The notes: a model not told the origin generated them from the letters alone. Positions 17,650 through 26,860 are shown, counted from the stretch's first letter. The stretch is 64,000 nt of DNA from Enterobacter sp. ENT03 (GCF_019218745.1 NZ_JAHUXA010000002.1:248001-312000), one strand, 5' to 3'. A program made the numbers and translations.

Positions 17650-19011
17650 ATGAGCACAACTGACGATTCTTTCTCTGTTACCCACGACCCGATAAATATT
17701 CAACGGCCATCGTTCAAAGAGCGCTGGTGGAACATTATGGACACCTGGAAAGTCGGGATCATTCCTCTGCCGCTGTTCGTCCTGGCGGGGGCGCTGATCG
17801 CGATTGATTGCCTGGGCGGTAAACTACCCAGTGACATCGTGGTGATGGTGGCAACGCTGGCGTTCTTCGGCTTTGCCTGCGGCGAGTTCGGCAAGCGCTT
17901 ACCGATTGTCGGCAAACTGGGCGCGGCGGCGATCTGCGCCACCTTCATCCCGTCAGCGATGGTCTATTACGGTCTGCTGCCGGACGTGGTGGTGGAATCC
18001 ACCACCAAATTCTATAAATCCACCAACATTCTTTATCTCTATATCTGCTGCATTATTGTCGGCAGCATCATGAGCATGAACCGCACCGTGCTGATCCAGG
18101 GCTTCCTGCGCATCTTCTTCCCGATGCTGTGCGGCGAAATCGTCGGCATGCTGGTGGGGATGGGCGTGGGCCTGGCGCTCGGTCTTGAGCCGTTCCAGAT
18201 CTTCTTCTTTATCATTCTGCCGATCATGGCGGGCGGCGTCGGGGAAGGGGCGATCCCGCTCTCCATTGGTTACGCCACCTTGCTGCATATGGATCAGGGC
18301 GTGGCGCTTGGTCGCGTACTGCCGATGGTGATGCTCGGCGGCCTGACGGCGATCATTATCTCCGGCTGCCTGAACCAGCTCGGTAAACGCTACCCGCATC
18401 TGACCGGTGAAGGCCAGCTGATGCCCAACCGTGCCAACGCCGATGCAACGGAGACCCAACCGGCCTTCTCCGGCAAAGCGGACGTCACGACCATTGCCTC
18501 CGGCGCGCTGCTGGCGGTGCTGCTCTATATGCTGGGTATGCTCGGTCATAAGCTGATTGGTCTGCCAGCCCCGGTCGGCATGCTGTTTGTCGCGGTGCTG
18601 GTCAAGCTGTGTAACGGCGCCTCCCCCCGTCTGCTGGAAGGTTCGCAGGTGGTGTACAAATTCTTCCAGACCTCAGTGACCTACCCGATCCTGTTCGCCG
18701 TCGGCGTGGCCATTACGCCGTGGCAGGAACTGGTCAATGCCTTCACCGTCAGCAACCTGCTGGTGATCGTCAGTACCGTCTCCGCGCTGGTGGCCACCGG
18801 TTTCTTCGTCGGTAAAAAGATTGGTATGCACCCGATTGATGTCGCCATCGTCTCCTGCTGCCAGAGCGGCCAGGGCGGTACCGGCGATGTGGCGATCCTC
18901 ACCGCAGGCAACCGCATGAGCCTGATGCCGTTCGCCCAGATTGCTACCCGTATCGGCGGGGCGATTAACGTCTCTATCTCGCTGCTGATACTGGGCAACT
19001 TCCTCGTTTAA
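17650..19011 (+). CDS. citW: 2-hydroxycarboxylate (2HCT) family citrate carrier, CitW-like
   Basis: 453 residues, mostly membrane-spanning (11 or so segments). Both 2HCT signature loops are present: GGVGEGAIPLS (about residue 195) and SGQGGTGDVAILTAGNRM (about residue 420), corresponding to the GGNG and GGSG re-entrant loops of CitS; the Arg in the second is in TRIGG near the end. From memory it resembles the Klebsiella citrate/acetate antiporter CitW more than the Na+ symporter CitS; no alignment was run. It is the first gene of the citrate operon, bringing in citrate, perhaps in exchange for acetate made by citrate lyase. Confidence 0.85.
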   Translation: MSTTDDSFSVTHDPINIQRPSFKERWWNIMDTWKVGIIPLPLFVLAGALIAIDCLGGKLPSDIVVMVATLAFFGFACGEFGKRLPIVGKLGAAAICATFIPSAMVYYGLLPDVVVESTTKFYKSTNILYLYICCIIVGSIMSMNRTVLIQGFLRIFFPMLCGEIVGMLVGMGVGLALGLEPFQIFFFIILPIMAGGVGEGAIPLSIGYATLLHMDQGVALGRVLPMVMLGGLTAIIISGCLNQLGKRYPHLTGEGQLMPNRANADATETQPAFSGKADVTTIASGALLAVLLYMLGMLGHKLIGLPAPVGMLFVAVLVKLCNGASPRLLEGSQVVYKFFQTSVTYPILFAVGVAITPWQELVNAFTVSNLLVIVSTVSALVATGFFVGKKIGMHPIDVAIVSCCQSGQGGTGDVAILTAGNRMSLMPFAQIATRIGGAINVSISLLILGNFLV

Positions 19012-19028
19012 GTTTTCAGGAAAGAACC

Positions 19029-19892
19029 ATGAAACTCGCAAGCTTTATCTATCAAGGTCAACGCAGCTACGGCATCGTCAAAGCCGATGGCGTGGTGAAT
19101 TTAGGTCGCCGGTTAGGGGATCGCTACCGCGACCTGAAGGCGCTGCTCCAGGGTAACGGCATGGTGGAAGCCGCGCGCTTTCTCAACGATGCCGTGGATG
19201 TGCCGATGGAAGCCATCACCTTTTTACCGGTGATTGAGCAGCCGGAGAAAATTCTCTGTGTCGGCATGAACTACGCCGCCAAGCGGCAGGAGTTTGACCA
19301 GCACAACCCGGCACCGACGCTGTTTGTCCGCTTTCCGGATTCGCAGACCGGCCACAATGAACCGGTGTTAAAACCCCGCCATTCCAGTGAATTTGATTAT
19401 GAAGGTGAGCTGGCGGTGATTATCGGTAAAGCGGGGGAGAACATCAGTCGCGACGACGCGCTGCGCCATGTGGCGGGCTACAGCTGCTACATGGATGGTT
19501 CGGCGCGCGACTGGCAGCACACCTGGTTTACGGCAGGTAAAAACTGGCGGCAGACCGGTGCGTTTGGCCCGTGGATGGCAACCGCCGATGAGATCCCGGA
19601 TCCGCATCAGTTAGCGATCCGCACCTGGCTCAACGGTCGTATGGTGCAGGAAGACAACACCAGCAGCATGATCCACAAGGTCGCGGAGCTGATCGAGTAC
19701 ATCAGCACCTTCACCCGTCTCAGTCCGGGGGACGTGATTATCACCGGCTCCCCTGGCGGCGTCGGTAAAAAGCGTAACCCGCCGCTGTTTATGCACGCGG
19801 GGGATCGCATTGAGGTGGAGATCGAGCATATCGGTCATCTGAGTAACGTCATCATGGACGCGCCGGTCACCGGGCTTGCGGCGGCACACTGA
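19029..19892 (+). CDS. Fumarylacetoacetate-hydrolase family enzyme (possible oxaloacetate decarboxylase)
   Basis: 287 residues. The first 70 form the small N-terminal domain. The FAH fold follows with LCVGMNYAAKRQEF and the metal-binding acids in SEFDYEGELAVIIGK (Glu-x-Glu) and YMDGSARDWQ (Asp), plus the glycine-rich GDVIITGSPGGVG. The family includes hydratases, isomerases and decarboxylases; FAHD1 and some bacterial members decarboxylate oxaloacetate. It starts 17 bp after the carrier stop and 13 bp before citC. Citrate lyase makes acetate plus oxaloacetate and no oadGAB is present, so oxaloacetate decarboxylation is the most economical guess; the substrate is not proven by sequence. Confidence 0.85.
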   Translation: MKLASFIYQGQRSYGIVKADGVVNLGRRLGDRYRDLKALLQGNGMVEAARFLNDAVDVPMEAITFLPVIEQPEKILCVGMNYAAKRQEFDQHNPAPTLFVRFPDSQTGHNEPVLKPRHSSEFDYEGELAVIIGKAGENISRDDALRHVAGYSCYMDGSARDWQHTWFTAGKNWRQTGAFGPWMATADEIPDPHQLAIRTWLNGRMVQEDNTSSMIHKVAELIEYISTFTRLSPGDVIITGSPGGVGKKRNPPLFMHAGDRIEVEIEHIGHLSNVIMDAPVTGLAAAH

Positions 19893-19905
19893 GAAAGGCG
19901 GCGGT

Positions 19906-20931
19906 ATGCAATCACAACCCACTATTGATTTTCGGCACACGCTGGTGGCGAACCATCCGCAACGTGTCAGCCAGATCCGTCATCTGCTGGCCGACAGCGG
20001 CCTCGGTATGGACAACGACATCACGCTGTTTGTCGAAGCCTGGTCAGGGACGCAGCTGGTGGGGTGTGCAGGGCTTGCCGCCAACGTCATTAAGTGTGTG
20101 GCGGTAGACGAGCGGTTACGTGGCGAAAACCTGAGCGCGCGGTTGCTGGCGGAAGTGGAAAATGCGGCGCTGGCACGCGGTCATTTTCATCTCTTTCTCT
20201 GTACACGTCCGTGCAATGAAGAACGGTTTGGCCGCAGTGGTTTCTGGCCGCTTGCCCGCAGCGGTAACCATGCGGTGCTGATGGAGAACACACCGCAGGG
20301 CATCGCACGTTATTGCCGGTCGCTAAGCGCGCAGCGCAAAGGCGGGGAGAACATCGGCGGCATTGTGATGAACGCCAATCCGTTCACTCTCGGCCATCGT
20401 CATCTGGTGGCACAGGCGGCGCGACAGTGTGACTGGCTGCACCTGTTTGTGGTGCGTGAAGATGCATCGTTCTTTCCGTTCAGCGCCCGGCTGGCCATGG
20501 TGCGCGCCGGGGTGGCTCATCTGCCGAACGTCACCGTGCACGAAGGCTCGGCGTACATCATCTCCCGCGCCACCTTTCCGGCCTACTTCCTGAAGGAAAC
20601 CGGGAAAGTGCAACAGGCGTGGAGTGAGATCGACGTGCTGATTTTTCGCGATTTCATCGCCCCCGCGCTCGGTATCACTCACCGCTTTATTGGCTCGGAG
20701 CCGTTTTGCGCGATCACCCGCCAGTACAACCAGACGCTGCATGAGTTGCTCGCCTCGCATATTGAGGTGGTGGAAATGCCGCGCCTCAAGGCCACGGGCA
20801 ACGCCATTTCGGCGTCGGAAGTGCGCCATTTACTCAAGACACAGCAGTTTTCCCGGATCCGGGAGATTGTCCCGGACTCCACCTTCGCGCACCTCGAAGC
20901 ACACTATCGTGCAAGTGCGGAAGTCGCTTAA
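19906..20931 (+). CDS. citC: [Citrate (pro-3S)-lyase] ligase CitC
   Basis: 341 residues from ATG at 19906 (AAAGGCGG upstream; a longer frame from 19876 overlaps the previous gene). Residues 1-125 are a GNAT-like acyl-binding domain (DERLRGENLSARLLAEVE). Residues about 150-330 are a nucleotidyltransferase domain with NANPFTLGHRHLV, the (T/H)xGH ATP-binding motif. It acetylates the thiol of the citrate lyase ACP prosthetic group with acetate and ATP, switching the lyase on. Its length fits the family (about 340-350 aa). Confidence 0.96.
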   Translation: MQSQPTIDFRHTLVANHPQRVSQIRHLLADSGLGMDNDITLFVEAWSGTQLVGCAGLAANVIKCVAVDERLRGENLSARLLAEVENAALARGHFHLFLCTRPCNEERFGRSGFWPLARSGNHAVLMENTPQGIARYCRSLSAQRKGGENIGGIVMNANPFTLGHRHLVAQAARQCDWLHLFVVREDASFFPFSARLAMVRAGVAHLPNVTVHEGSAYIISRATFPAYFLKETGKVQQAWSEIDVLIFRDFIAPALGITHRFIGSEPFCAITRQYNQTLHELLASHIEVVEMPRLKATGNAISASEVRHLLKTQQFSRIREIVPDSTFAHLEAHYRASAEVA

Positions 20932-20947
20932 CTATCAGGAATTTATT

Positions 20948-21241
20948 ATGAATATTGTAAGGGAGGCGCTGGCCGGCACGCAGGAGTCCAGCGACCTGAT
21001 GGTGAAAATCGCCCCCGCCGACGGCGAGCTGGAGATTGTCATCCACAGTGAAGTGATCAAGCAGTTTGGCGAGCAGATCCGCCGGGTGGTGGACGACACG
21101 TTACGCGCCATGAACGTGCAGCAGGGATTAATCATTATTGAAGACAAAGGGGCGCTGGACTGTGTGATCCGCGCCCGCCTGCAAAGCGCGCTGCTGCGCG
21201 CCGCGGATGATCAGGAGCTCAATTGGGGGGCGCTGAAATGA
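20948..21241 (+). CDS. citD: Citrate lyase acyl carrier protein (gamma subunit) CitD
   Basis: 97 residues. Ser14 in GTQESSDL is the residue that carries the phosphoribosyl-dephospho-CoA group in Klebsiella citrate lyase. The length matches the family. It begins 16 bp after citC, and its TGA overlaps the ATG of citE, so the subunits are translationally coupled. It shuttles acetyl and citryl thioesters between CitF and CitE. Confidence 0.96.
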   Translation: MNIVREALAGTQESSDLMVKIAPADGELEIVIHSEVIKQFGEQIRRVVDDTLRAMNVQQGLIIIEDKGALDCVIRARLQSALLRAADDQELNWGALK

Positions 21242-22113
21242 GCAAACTCCGCCGCAGTATGCTGTTCCTGCCGGGGGCGAACGCCGCCATGCTTTCAACC
21301 GCATTTATCTATCGCCCCGATTCCATCATGTTTGATCTGGAAGACGCCGTTGCCCTGCGCGAAAAAGATAGCGCTCGTCTGCTGGTATTTCACGCTTTGC
21401 AGCACCCGATGTATCAGGATATTGAAACCGTCGTGCGCATTAACCCGCTGAGCACGCCCTTTGGCCTGCTCGATCTGGAAGCCGCCGTGCGCGCCGGGGT
21501 TGACGTGATCCGTCTGCCGAAAACCGATACCCCGGATGACATTTATGAGCTGGAAGGTCACCTGGCGCGTATCGAGCGCGAGTGCGGGCGCAAGCCAGGT
21601 TCCACCCGCGTGATGGCAGCGATTGAATCAGCCATTGGCGTGATCAACGCCGTGGCGATCGCCCGCAGCTCCCCGCGCTTAATCGGCATCGCGCTGGCCG
21701 CCTTTGACTATGTGATGGATATGCAGACCGAACGCGGCGACGGCACCGAACTGTTTTATGCCCGCTGCGCCGTGCTCCATGCCGCCCGCGCCGCCGGTAT
21801 CGACGCTTTCGATGTGGTGTGGTCAGACGTTAACGACGAGGCCGGATTTCTGCGCGAGGTCGAGCTTATTCGCAAGATGGGCTTTAACGGCAAATCACTG
21901 ATTAACCCGCGTCAGATCGATCTGCTGCATAACGCCTACGCGCCAACCCCGCAGGAAGTGGATCACGCCAGACGGGTGATCGACGCGGCAGAAGAGGGCG
22001 AACGTAATGGCCTCGGCGTGGTGTCGCTCAACGGCAAAATGGTTGACGCACCAATTATTCACCACGCGCAGGTTGTGCTGGAACGCGCGGCGGCCTCCGG
22101 CGTGCGTCGTTAA
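21238..22113 (+). CDS. citE: Citrate lyase beta subunit CitE (citryl-ACP lyase)
   Basis: 291 residues from the ATG in the ATGA overlap with citD. It is an HpcH/HpaI aldolase TIM barrel: [13 protein letters not shown] at the N-terminus, FDLEDAVAL with metal/substrate acids, [30 protein letters not shown] and [10 protein letters not shown]. It cleaves citryl-ACP to acetyl-ACP and oxaloacetate with Mg2+. All core motifs are intact. Confidence 0.97.
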   Translation: MSKLRRSMLFLPGANAAMLSTAFIYRPDSIMFDLEDAVALREKDSARLLVFHALQHPMYQDIETVVRINPLSTPFGLLDLEAAVRAGVDVIRLPKTDTPDDIYELEGHLARIERECGRKPGSTRVMAAIESAIGVINAVAIARSSPRLIGIALAAFDYVMDMQTERGDGTELFYARCAVLHAARAAGIDAFDVVWSDVNDEAGFLREVELIRKMGFNGKSLINPRQIDLLHNAYAPTPQEVDHARRVIDAAEEGERNGLGVVSLNGKMVDAPIIHHAQVVLERAAASGVRR

Positions 22114-22123
22114 GGACGAGATA

Positions 22124-23641
22124 ATGAATCAGACAGAACTGCTCCACGACTATTTTCCCCATTTGCGGGACCTGAAACCCTTTGATACAGCGCACAGCAT
22201 GACGCCGTGGCTGGCAGACAGCGACGCTAAGCACAACCGCAAACTGTGCGCCTCTCTCGAAGACGCGGTGAAGCGCAGCGGCTTACAGGACGGGATGACC
22301 ATCTCTTTCCACCACGCCTTTCGCGAGGGCGATCGGGTGATCAACAGCGTGGTGGCGCTGCTGGCCCGCATGGGTTTTAAAAATCTGACGCTGGCTTCCA
22401 GCTCGCTGATGACCTGTAACGACGCCTTAATTGAACACATTAAAAGCGGCGTTATCACCCGCATTTATACCTCGGGTATGCGCGGTAAGCTGGCGGAGGC
22501 CATCTCGCACGGCCTGATGGACGAGCCGGTGCAAATCCACTCCCACGGCGGGCGCGTCAAACTGTTGCAGGACGGCGAGCTGAATATCGACGTGGCCTTT
22601 CTTGGCGTGCCGTGCAGCGATGAATTTGGTAACGCCAACGGCACGCACGGCAAATCCTGCTGCGGCTCTCTAGGCTATGCGATGGTGGATGCGCACTTTG
22701 CCCGCACCGTGGTGCTGCTGACCGAAGAACTGGTGCCATTCCCCAATATGCCCGCCAGCCTGGTGCAGGATCAGGTGGATTACATCGTGCAGGTGCCGAG
22801 CGTGGGCGATCCGGCAAAAATCAGCGTCGGCGCGGCGCGCGTCACCAGCAATCCGCGCGAACTGATGATCGCCCGCTACGCCGCAGAGGTGATTGAACAC
22901 TCAGGTTATTTCAGAACGGGCTTCTCGATGCAGACCGGCTCTGGCGCGGCGGCCACCGCCTGCACACGGTTTATGGAAGAGAAGATGGAGCGCAGCGGCG
23001 TAAAAGCGCGTTTCGCGCTGGGGGGCATCACCGGCAGCCTGGTGGATCTGCACGAGAAAGGGCTGATTGAAACGCTGCTCGATACCCAGTGTTTTGACGG
23101 CCAGGCCGCCGCCTCGCTGGCGCGTAACCCGAACCATGTGGAGATCTCCACCAACGTTTACGCTAACCCCGGCAGTAAAGCCGCGTGCTGTGATCAGCTC
23201 GATGTGGTGATCCTCAGCGCGCTGGAAATCGACGTCGATTTTAACGTCAACGTGATCACCGGTTCTGACGGCGTAATGCGCGGTGCCTCCGGCGGGCACT
23301 GCGATGTTGCCGCCGCCGCCAACCTGACCATTGTGGTCGCGCCCCTGCTGCGCAGCCGCATCCCGACGGTGGTGAAACGGGTGACCACGCGCCTGACGCC
23401 GGGGGAGAGCATCGACGTGCTGGTGACCGATCACGGCATCGCGGTTAATCCGGCGCGCCCGGAAATCCGCGAGCGGCTAACAGATGCCGGGCTGAAGATC
23501 GTCGACATCAATGCGCTCTTTGAACGGGCGATTTCACTGACTGGCGTGCCAAAACCCATTGAGTTTACCGACAAAATCGTTGGCGTCATCCGCTACCGCG
23601 ACGGCAGCGTGATCGACACTGTGCGACAAGTGAAGGAGTAA
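22124..23641 (+). CDS. citF: Citrate lyase alpha subunit CitF (citrate:acetyl-ACP transferase)
   Basis: 505 residues, started at the ATG with AAGGACGAG upstream, ten bases after citE. A CoA-transferase-like protein that exchanges acetyl for citryl on CitD. Motifs: HAFREGDRVINSVVALLARMGFKNLTLASSSL, GTHGKSCCGSLGYAMVD, and GSDGVMRGASGGHCDVAAAANL near the C-terminal third. The length is normal for the family. Confidence 0.97.
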   Translation: MNQTELLHDYFPHLRDLKPFDTAHSMTPWLADSDAKHNRKLCASLEDAVKRSGLQDGMTISFHHAFREGDRVINSVVALLARMGFKNLTLASSSLMTCNDALIEHIKSGVITRIYTSGMRGKLAEAISHGLMDEPVQIHSHGGRVKLLQDGELNIDVAFLGVPCSDEFGNANGTHGKSCCGSLGYAMVDAHFARTVVLLTEELVPFPNMPASLVQDQVDYIVQVPSVGDPAKISVGAARVTSNPRELMIARYAAEVIEHSGYFRTGFSMQTGSGAAATACTRFMEEKMERSGVKARFALGGITGSLVDLHEKGLIETLLDTQCFDGQAAASLARNPNHVEISTNVYANPGSKAACCDQLDVVILSALEIDVDFNVNVITGSDGVMRGASGGHCDVAAAANLTIVVAPLLRSRIPTVVKRVTTRLTPGESIDVLVTDHGIAVNPARPEIRERLTDAGLKIVDINALFERAISLTGVPKPIEFTDKIVGVIRYRDGSVIDTVRQVKE

Positions 23642-23644
23642 CAG

Positions 23645-24184
23645 ATGACGATTGCGACACCCGTGCGGACGGGTGTCAGCCTGGATGAACTGCTGGCGGC
23701 GAAAGAGCGCCGCGCAGCACGCCAGACTGACTGGCTCACGCACTATCAACAACCGGTCATGTCCCTGACGCTGGTGACGCCGGGGGCAATTAAAGACAGC
23801 CTGCGCTATCGCAATACCATGGGCGTGGCGTTACAGATGTGCGATCAACTGCTGTGGGAACACCGCTGGCAGGTGCTGGATCGTCAGGTGCTGTGGCTGC
23901 CGACCGGGCCAGAAGCGCTATGGTGTGTGGCGCATCATGCCGCGGAAATCAAAGCCCACTGCGCCGCGCTGGAACAAAATCATCCCCTTGGCCGACTGTG
24001 GGATGTGGATGTGATTTGCCCGCAGCACGGTCATGTCGGGCGGCAGTCGTTGGGGGCGCAGCAGCGTCGCTGCCTGCTTTGCGATGCGCCGGCGCATGCC
24101 TGTTCCCGTTCACGACATCATCCTGTTGAGCAGGTAGTGGCTCGCGTGGAGAAGCTGATCGATGACTGGTTTGCCCGCGACTAA
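23645..24184 (+). CDS. citX: Apo-citrate lyase phosphoribosyl-dephospho-CoA transferase CitX
   Basis: 179 residues, three bases after citF. It attaches the prosthetic group made by CitG to Ser14 of CitD. The family features are the N-terminal LDELLAAKERRAARQ, the central LRYRNTMG, and the DVDVICP plus CLLCDAPAHACSRSRRH-type stretch (here ending SRSRHH). In some bacteria CitX is fused to CitG; here the genes are separate but overlap by 23 bp. Confidence 0.95.
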   Translation: MTIATPVRTGVSLDELLAAKERRAARQTDWLTHYQQPVMSLTLVTPGAIKDSLRYRNTMGVALQMCDQLLWEHRWQVLDRQVLWLPTGPEALWCVAHHAAEIKAHCAALEQNHPLGRLWDVDVICPQHGHVGRQSLGAQQRRCLLCDAPAHACSRSRHHPVEQVVARVEKLIDDWFARD

Positions 24185-24974
24185 ACCGCGCCCGGCGGAG
24201 GTGCCAGGGCTTGCCGAAGAGGCGCTGTGGCAGGAGCTGGAGCTGACGCCAAAGCCAGGGCTGGTGGATACGCTTAACAGCGGTGCGCACCGCGATATGG
24301 ATCACGCACTGTTTGCCCGCAGCATTACCGCGATCGCGCCGTGGTTTGCGCGTTTTGCCGAGCTGGGTAACGCCCATGCGGATAAACCCGCCGCTGAGCA
24401 ACTGCGCCTGATCCGCCCGATGGGTATCGCCTGTGAGCAGGCGATGTATGCCGCAACCGGCGGCGTCAACACCCACAAAGGAGGGATATTTGCCCTCGGC
24501 TTGATCTGTTTCGCCGCCGGGCGTGTGACAACGGTATCGTCTGAATGTCTTTGCAATGAAGTCAGCCAGATCACGCGCGGGCTGGTGGCGCGTGAACTGG
24601 CAGAACGCAGCGGCCAGGCCACCGCAGGCGAGCGGCAATATCAGCAATATGGATTAACCGGCGCGCGCGGCGAGGCGGAAAGCGGCTTTGCCACGGTGCG
24701 AAAGGCACTATCGACATGGAACGGCCAGCCGCTTCACCACCTGCTGTTACGCCTGATGGCAATCAATCAGGACAGCAATCTTGTCGCCCGCGGCGGCATC
24801 GATGGATTACGTTATGTACAGGGTTATGCGCGCAGATTACTGGCGGATGGCTGGGATCATCATGCGCTGGTGACGATGGACCGGGCGCTGATCGACAGGA
24901 ATTTAAGTCCCGGCGGCAGCGCGGATTTGCTGTCGGTGGGATGGGTACTGGCGAGGGTGACGGGCTTAATGTGA
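24162..24974 (+). CDS. citG: Triphosphoribosyl-dephospho-CoA synthase CitG
   Basis: 270 residues. It makes the prosthetic-group precursor from dephospho-CoA and ATP. Typical features are the start of the fold with LTPKPGLVDTLNSGAHRDMDHALF, and GVNTHKGGIFALGLICFAAGR near residue 105. The start overlaps citX by 23 bp, as expected for coupled translation. Last gene of the citrate operon; no clear terminator is seen after it. Confidence 0.95.
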   Translation: MTGLPATKPRPAEVPGLAEEALWQELELTPKPGLVDTLNSGAHRDMDHALFARSITAIAPWFARFAELGNAHADKPAAEQLRLIRPMGIACEQAMYAATGGVNTHKGGIFALGLICFAAGRVTTVSSECLCNEVSQITRGLVARELAERSGQATAGERQYQQYGLTGARGEAESGFATVRKALSTWNGQPLHHLLLRLMAINQDSNLVARGGIDGLRYVQGYARRLLADGWDHHALVTMDRALIDRNLSPGGSADLLSVGWVLARVTGLM

Positions 24975-25067
24975 ACGCATCAGCGTTAAGTCGTCTGCTC
25001 TTTCATTGACTGGCCGAATGCGTTAGCGTCATGGCAACCGTTTCTAAGGGTCAATGATGGAGAAGGT

Positions 25068-25400
25068 ATGAAGGCCAGGATCGTCGAAATACTGCAATAC
25101 ACCCTGAAAAAAGAGTCTGGTGAGGCGTTTCATCAGGTGATGCGTGAAATAAGTGTTCCACTCCATGTCCGTAACGGTATTGATGTTGTGGCGTATGGAA
25201 ACTCTTTGCACGATGCGGACAGCTATTACCTTATCCGTGCCTTTGAGAGCGAAGAACAGATGAAAAGCGTTCTTGACGATTTCTACGCCAGTGCAGACTG
25301 GAGAGAGGGTCCTCGAGAAGCCATCATCAACCGAATTGAAACCAGCCTGAAAGCGGTTTTGATGCTTTCCGGGAGAGCGGTGGAGGGGATGCGGGGATAA
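25068..25400 (+). CDS. NIPSNAP/ABM-like small protein
   Basis: 110 residues with a GGAGAAGGT ribosome site. The pattern (MKARIVEILQYTLKKESGEAFHQVM...YYLIRAFESEEQMKSVLDDFYAS) suggests a ferredoxin-like alpha/beta-barrel fold of the NIPSNAP or antibiotic-biosynthesis-monooxygenase type, about 100 residues long. These are often dimeric small-molecule-binding or oxygenase proteins of unknown physiological role. It is 93 bp after citG and the last chromosomal gene before the prophage; a link to citrate use is not evident. Confidence 0.7.
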   Translation: MKARIVEILQYTLKKESGEAFHQVMREISVPLHVRNGIDVVAYGNSLHDADSYYLIRAFESEEQMKSVLDDFYASADWREGPREAIINRIETSLKAVLMLSGRAVEGMRG

Positions 25401-25497
25401 TGGCGTTAACGAAGATAGGGATTTATACGTCAAAAACAATGTAGCTTTAAGCGGTGCGAAAAAGGTTCTTAGACTTCGCGGGACAAATTCAAGGCAC

Positions 25498-25531
25498 AAA
25501 AAAGCCCGCAGGGCTTGCGCCGGACGGGCTC
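25498..25531 (-). terminator. Rho-independent terminator of ssrA
   Basis: On the minus strand AGCCCG pairs with CGGGCT across the intervening bases and is followed by TTTTTT. The sequence around it, with a short spacer then the ssrA 3' end, follows the enterobacterial ssrA downstream region, so it marks the chromosomal side of the junction. Confidence 0.75.
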
Positions 25532-25576
25532 TTAGGACTTCATCGGATGACTCTGGTAATCACCGATGGAGAATTT

Positions 25577-25609
25577 TGGTGGAGCTGGCGGGAGTTGAAC
25601 CCGTGTCCG
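25577..25609 (-). other. ssrA: Prophage attachment site: displaced 3' end of ssrA (tmRNA)
   Basis: Read on the minus strand these 33 bases are the terminal tmRNA segment, ending GGTTCAACTCCCGCCAGC and then TCCACCA. Directly upstream (from 25610) the sequence departs from tmRNA and leads to an integrase gene, while the downstream side continues as normal ssrA flank with its terminator. It is therefore the displaced remnant at one prophage end. The full tmRNA gene, restored by the phage copy, should be at the other end, outside the window. Confidence 0.85.
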
Positions 25610-25681
25610 TTTTTCTTTAAGCGGCTGAAATATAATATCTTATATCACGCTTATTTTTCTGCGGCTCCTTCACGGCTCCTT

Positions 25682-26860
25682 TTACGTCCCGCCACTGACC
25701 AGCTTTGGTCTTTTCTCGGTGTTGCCGTCGTACTCCTTCAGATAGGATCCGTAATGCCTGAAAAGCATCTCGGGTCCTTTATGCCCCATCTGTCCAGCGA
25801 GCCAGAAAAGGTTAGTCCCCTGGCTGATGTGACGAGTCGCAAAAGTATGCCGGGTCTGGTACGGATTTCGGTACCGTATTCCCGCTTTACGTAACGTGGG
25901 CACCCATGCTTTTTTTCGTATTGCATCGGCGCTCGCCCATGGCTTATTTGTTTTCGGATCCTCAAAGATGGTCGCGTCTTTCATGAATGTGAAGGACTTC
26001 TGGGACGCGAGTACCGCCATAGCCGGATCGTTGAGCTCGACTTTACGGGTTCCAGCTTTTGTCTTGGTTCCCTTAATAACGCCGACAACGCTCGCGCTCT
26101 GCACGTGCGCCGTTTTGCCGATAAAGTCGATATCGCGCCAGCGCAGCGAGCAGAGTTCTGAGCTGCGTAACCCCGTCTGTATGGCGAACATAAACAGATT
26201 TTCCCATTGCTTGTTGCCAGCGGCAGACAAAAGAGCATTCACCTCTGCGGGGGAAAGCGGATCGACAATGTAATTGCTGTGAGCACTTGTTTTATCACTT
26301 TGGTAGCGCGATGCGGTTACCAGAGATACCGGGTTAATTTGCAATACGCCATCGGTAACGGCTTCATCAAGCGCAGAACGCAGAAACGATAGCTGATTGC
26401 GTATGGTTTTCAGGGTAGTTGTCCGGCTTTGTATCCAGGCTTTCATCGCAGCTGGTGTCAACTCGCTGGCCGGAAATTGATGTAGAGCCGCCAGTGCACT
26501 CCGGCATTTTTTATAACCACCGATTGTAGAAGGCGATAATTTTCGCGTCTCACAGATGCCAATATATTCATCAAGGTACATTTTGACAGTCTTACCGGCG
26601 GCCGCATTACCGAATATCTTTAATCGTGCTGATCGCGGAAAATACTCAGCATATACGAAGGTACCTCGCTCAATTTTATTGTGGATTTCGCCCAGTGTCC
26701 GCTCGGCATATTTGAGGTTTTTACTATTCACTTCCAGATTGGAAAGGGGTTCGCGACACTTAACCCCTTTGTATGTGAAAGTTATATTTATCGTCTCTCC
26801 CTGGCTGTGTTTCCTTACGGTCACGCCGCGCGGAAGTTTTGACGATTCTGTCTTGCCCAT
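25682..26860 (-). CDS. int: Phage tyrosine-recombinase integrase
   Basis: 392 residues. N-terminal arm-binding domain (about 1-70, DUF3596-like), core-binding domain (about 90-190, LSPSTIGGYKKCRSAL...), and catalytic domain (200-385) with Arg in TGLRSSELCSLRW, HxxR in YQTRHTFATRH, the second His in GQMGHKGPEMLFRHY and the nucleophile Tyr close by (RHYGSYL). It integrates and excises the prophage at ssrA and reads toward the attachment site. It overlaps the excisionase gene by 40 bp. Confidence 0.95.
   Translation of the reverse strand: MGKTESSKLPRGVTVRKHSQGETINITFTYKGVKCREPLSNLEVNSKNLKYAERTLGEIHNKIERGTFVYAEYFPRSARLKIFGNAAAGKTVKMYLDEYIGICETRKLSPSTIGGYKKCRSALAALHQFPASELTPAAMKAWIQSRTTTLKTIRNQLSFLRSALDEAVTDGVLQINPVSLVTASRYQSDKTSAHSNYIVDPLSPAEVNALLSAAGNKQWENLFMFAIQTGLRSSELCSLRWRDIDFIGKTAHVQSASVVGVIKGTKTKAGTRKVELNDPAMAVLASQKSFTFMKDATIFEDPKTNKPWASADAIRKKAWVPTLRKAGIRYRNPYQTRHTFATRHISQGTNLFWLAGQMGHKGPEMLFRHYGSYLKEYDGNTEKRPKLVSGGT

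Noticed and set aside
17953-18549. 198-residue frame opposite the citrate carrier.
   Set aside because: Antisense to a long membrane protein with clear family motifs; His/Gln-rich composition is typical of a shadow frame.
22901-23434. 177-residue frame opposite citF.
   Set aside because: Shadow of a conserved GC-rich gene; no independent support.
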